Notes under the pieces: model-generated
What the model was told of the DNA's origin: nothing
Seen by the model: the letters and a program-made list of their open reading frames with translations, nothing else
Database searches by the model: none
Position numbers and translations under genes: made by a program
DNA from: Pseudomonas sp. ACN8
Lineage (GTDB): Bacteria; Pseudomonadota; Gammaproteobacteria; Pseudomonadales; Pseudomonadaceae
Direction of reading: 5' to 3'
Length of the DNA: 64,000 bases
NCBI RefSeq assembly: GCF_002303925.1
Contig: NZ_MRCS01000030.1
Span: 22,672 to 86,671, forward strand
Shown: positions 61,180 to 64,000 of the stretch, in pieces
Layout: every line of letters starts with the position of its first letter
Numbering within the stretch: the stretch's first letter is position 1

Positions 61180-62622
61180 GTGGCAAACCCCGATCTTCTT
61201 GGCCTCGATGCCCCGGTTGTATGGGATACGCAGCAGGCCTTCGTCCATCTCAATCAACTCAATCAAGCTGACACCAAGCGCACCGCCGAACGACGCTTGC
61301 ACGAGCTTGCACTTCTGCCCGATACGCTCAATGCGCAAAACCTGAGTGACGAATCCGGGCGCAGTCCGACACCCTCGGTTCTGGACTGGGAGATTGAAAA
61401 GGCCCGGATCAAACGCAAACTGGTGCTATATGCCCAGCTGCATCGCACCGCAGACGGCACGGACGTCTTGCACGCCAACGACGCCCGAGGTGCGCGCTAC
61501 TGGTTGCCACTCGGGATCGAACCGGTTGACGCTCCATCGCTAAGCGCTGCACTGCGTCGCCTGCAGGCCCACATCGCCAAGAACATCGTCATCTTCCCCA
61601 GTGGTCGCCTGGTCAACGTTTGCAGGCAGGCCACTGCGCCAGAACTGGTTGAGTTCGGACTGCTGGGGTACCCGGCCATACTGAACACAAGCAGCCAGAT
61701 CGGTCCGGTCGATATGCTGAAGGTGCGCACGCCCCACCTCAAGCATCTTGAAGCCGAAAGCCTGCAAATCATTCGCGAGGCGGTGGCCGAGGCGGAAAAC
61801 CCCGCGATGCTGTACTCGATGGGCAAGGACAGCGCGGTGATGCTGCATCTGGCACGCAAGGCCTTTTACCCGTCTCCACCGCCACTGCCTTTGCTGCACG
61901 TCGATACGCGCTGGAAATTCCAGGAGATGTACCTCTTCCGCGACCTGATGGCACGAGAAAGCGGTATGGACCTGCTGGTGCACATCAATCCGGAAGCCAT
62001 CAGCAAGGGCATCAACCCCTTTGATCATGGTTCGGCACTGCACACCGACATCACCAAGACCGAAGGCCTCAAGCAAGCACTGGACAAATACAAGTTCGAC
62101 CTGGTGTTCGGCGGCGCACGCCGCGATGAAGAGAAATCCCGGGCCAAGGAACGCATCTTTTCGTTCCGCACCCAGAGCCACCAATGGGACCCGAAACAGC
62201 AGCGCCCCGAATTGTGGAACCTCTACAACACGCGAAAAAAACCGGGCGAGAGCATTCGTGTGTTCCCGTTATCCAACTGGACCGAGCTTGATATCTGGCA
62301 ATACATCTACCAGGAAAACATTCCGCTGGTCCCCCTGTACTTCGCCAAGGAGCGTCCCGTCGTGGTGCGCAACGGCATGACCATCATGGTCGATGACGCC
62401 CGCATGCCCCTGCTGCCCGGCGAGAAAATCGAAGCCAGGAACATTCGCTTCCGCACCCTGGGTTGCTACCCGCTGACCGGCGCAATGGAATCGAACGCCA
62501 CCACCGTGGCTGACATTTTGCTTGAGTTGCTGGACTCCAGTCATTCCGAACGGCAAGGCCGAGCCATCGACAGTGACAGCTCCGCCAGCATGGAAAAGAA
62601 AAAGAAAGAAGGATACTTCTGA
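61180..62622 (+). CDS. cysD: Sulfate adenylyltransferase small subunit (CysD) with N-terminal extension
   Basis: 480 aa from a GTG after AAGGAAG. Residues ~183-480 are a complete CysD: HLKHLEAESLQIIREAVAEA, PP-loop SMGKDSAVMLHLARKAF, FGGARRDEEKSRAKERIFSF and PLSNWTELDIWQYIYQENIP. CysD with CysN makes adenosine 5'-phosphosulfate from ATP and sulfate. The first ~182 residues are not part of normal CysD (usual length about 300) and match nothing I recognise. Overlaps cysN by one base (TGATG), so the two are translated together. Confidence 0.88.
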   Translation: MANPDLLGLDAPVVWDTQQAFVHLNQLNQADTKRTAERRLHELALLPDTLNAQNLSDESGRSPTPSVLDWEIEKARIKRKLVLYAQLHRTADGTDVLHANDARGARYWLPLGIEPVDAPSLSAALRRLQAHIAKNIVIFPSGRLVNVCRQATAPELVEFGLLGYPAILNTSSQIGPVDMLKVRTPHLKHLEAESLQIIREAVAEAENPAMLYSMGKDSAVMLHLARKAFYPSPPPLPLLHVDTRWKFQEMYLFRDLMARESGMDLLVHINPEAISKGINPFDHGSALHTDITKTEGLKQALDKYKFDLVFGGARRDEEKSRAKERIFSFRTQSHQWDPKQQRPELWNLYNTRKKPGESIRVFPLSNWTELDIWQYIYQENIPLVPLYFAKERPVVVRNGMTIMVDDARMPLLPGEKIEARNIRFRTLGCYPLTGAMESNATTVADILLELLDSSHSERQGRAIDSDSSASMEKKKKEGYF

Positions 62623-64000
62623 TGTCCCCTAAAGCCCTGGCAATTGCCCCGCAACAACCCTCGACCATTGAGGCTTACCTCGAACAGCAACAAGGCCAGG
62701 ACCTGCTGCGTTTTATCACCTGCGGCAGCGTCGACGACGGCAAAAGCACCCTGATCGGTCGCCTGCTGTGGGACTCCCGGCAATTGACCGACGATCAACT
62801 GGCAACCCTGAAAAACGAATCGAAAAAATATGGCACCCAAGGTGCTGACATCGACTTTGCGTTGCTGGTCGACGGCTTGTCGGCGGAGCGTGAACAGGGC
62901 ATCACGATCGATGTGGCCTACCGGTATTTCGCAACTGCCAAACGCAAATTCATCGTGGCCGATACGCCGGGCCATGAGCAATACACGCGCAACATGGTGA
63001 CCGGTGCATCCACTGCCGACGTGGCAATCATCCTTGTCGATGCGCGGCAAGGCGTGCTGACCCAGACCCGGCGTCACGCCTACCTGACATCACTGATGGG
63101 TATCCGTCACGTGGCGCTGGCCGTGAACAAGATGGATCTGGTCAACTTTGATCAGGACACCTTCCAGCGTATCGTCGAGACCTTCCAGGCATTCACCCAG
63201 ACACTGGGCTTTGAGAAGGTCACGGCCATTCCTGTCAGTGCGCTCAAGGGCGACAACATCACCCAGCGCTCGGCCCACACGCCGTGGTACAACGGCCCAA
63301 CGCTGATGGGTTACCTGGAAACCGCGCAAATCACCGCACCAGAAGCCGAACGCCTGGTGTTTCCCGTGCAGTGGGTGAATCGGCCGAACGCCTCGTTCCG
63401 CGGGTTCAGCGGCTATGTTGGCGAAGGCAAGGTCAACGTCGGCGACGAGATCCGCGTGACCCTCTCCGGTCAAACCGCAACGGTGGCGGAAATTGTCAGC
63501 ATGGACGGCTCGATGCAACAGGCCGAGCGCGGCGACGCCGTCACCTTGAAGCTCGACCGGGAAATCGATGCATCTCGCGGCGACATCATTTCACTGAGCA
63601 AGAACCCGCTGGAAACCACCGACCAGTTTGAAGCAACGCTGGTGTGGATGGACGAAGAAGCCGGGCTGCACGGCCGCAACTACGACATCAAGCTTGCCTC
63701 GCAATGGGCCAGCGCCTCCATCACCACCATCAAATACCGGGTGGACATCAACACCCTGGCCCACGACGCCAGCACCCAACTACTGCTGAACGATATCAGC
63801 GTGTGTACGCTCGCCATCAGCAAACCAATGGTCTACGACAGCTATCAACACTCGAAGACCCTTGGCAGCTTCATCCTGGTCGATCGCATCAGCAACGCCA
63901 CGGTTGCCGCCGGCATGATCACCCACAGCCTGCGACGCGCGCAGAACGTGCATAAACAGGCCCTCTCGATCAGCCGCGAAAACCGCGAGAAACTCAACGG
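62622..64000 (+). CDS. cysN: Sulfate adenylyltransferase large subunit, GTPase CysN (or CysNC), cut by window edge
   Basis: 459 residues visible, open at base 64000. EF-Tu-like GTPase: G1 GSVDDGKST, G2 region EREQGITIDVAYRYF, G3 DTPGHEQYTRNM, G4 NKMD, then two beta-barrel domains. GTP hydrolysis drives APS formation by CysD. Whether an APS kinase (CysC) domain follows cannot be seen. A second, housekeeping cysDN copy elsewhere in the genome is likely, given the unusual CysD. Confidence 0.9.
   Translation, partial: MSPKALAIAPQQPSTIEAYLEQQQGQDLLRFITCGSVDDGKSTLIGRLLWDSRQLTDDQLATLKNESKKYGTQGADIDFALLVDGLSAEREQGITIDVAYRYFATAKRKFIVADTPGHEQYTRNMVTGASTADVAIILVDARQGVLTQTRRHAYLTSLMGIRHVALAVNKMDLVNFDQDTFQRIVETFQAFTQTLGFEKVTAIPVSALKGDNITQRSAHTPWYNGPTLMGYLETAQITAPEAERLVFPVQWVNRPNASFRGFSGYVGEGKVNVGDEIRVTLSGQTATVAEIVSMDGSMQQAERGDAVTLKLDREIDASRGDIISLSKNPLETTDQFEATLVWMDEEAGLHGRNYDIKLASQWASASITTIKYRVDINTLAHDASTQLLLNDISVCTLAISKPMVYDSYQHSKTLGSFILVDRISNATVAAGMITHSLRRAQNVHKQALSISRENREKLN

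Overview
The window reads as a chromosomal segment of a Pseudomonas of the fluorescens group. The evidence is a GC-rich codon style, a LapA-type giant adhesin next to its LapE-LapB-LapC secretion system, a guanidinobutyrase (gbu) locus with the gene order I know from P. aeruginosa, and more than a dozen REP/REPIN palindromes with the core GAGCGAGCCTGCTCGCG between genes.

Layout of the host part. 1-6569: N-terminus of the lapA-like adhesin (minus strand, runs off the left edge) facing the lapE-lapB-lapC operon. 6719-14667: tapT-like DTW gene, gbuR-gbuA with two transporters (uptake and cleavage of guanidino compounds), a three-armed inverted repeat, an MBL-fold hydrolase, an ACP-like protein without the carrier serine, and a 42-codon PA1414-like gene. 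14803-36757: mostly single-gene units: LysR regulators, DMT/EamA and MFS exporters, CvfB, a DEAD-box helicase, a YbdG-like mechanosensitive channel, a YcaC-like hydrolase, azoR, ppiA, an ABC exporter, aqpZ and a GNAT-like protein. 37038-45852: a porin, a FabH-type ketoacyl synthase, hrpA and aceK. 59803-64000: another EamA exporter, then a cysD-cysN pair in which CysD carries an unfamiliar N-terminal extension of about 180 residues. cysN runs off the right edge.

The striking part is 46314-58926. A visibly AT-richer mobile element of about 12.6 kb is inserted in an EamA transporter gene. Joining 46012-46316 to 58927-59530 restores an uninterrupted 302-codon gene, so both ends can be placed on a 3-bp CCC core. 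A large serine integrase lies 57 bp inside the right end, and the joined phage-side site has GCCGA/TCGGC arms symmetric about the CC crossover. The element holds: a promoter-to-terminator unit of about 340 nt with no convincing ORF (candidate structured RNA); two small zinc-ribbon proteins; a run of small unknown proteins; an orphan 789-aa tail tape-measure-like protein; a NUMOD4/HNH endonuclease; the 3' remnant of an RNA ligase; a non-coding region with about a dozen short hairpins bracketed by 20-bp perfect inverted repeats and followed by a second, small serine recombinase; and small membrane and secreted proteins beside the integrase. I recognise no terminase, capsid, portal, replicase or lysis gene. 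It is best read as a phage satellite-like or phage-derived integrative element of unknown type. No REPIN is found inside it, although REPINs are frequent on both sides.
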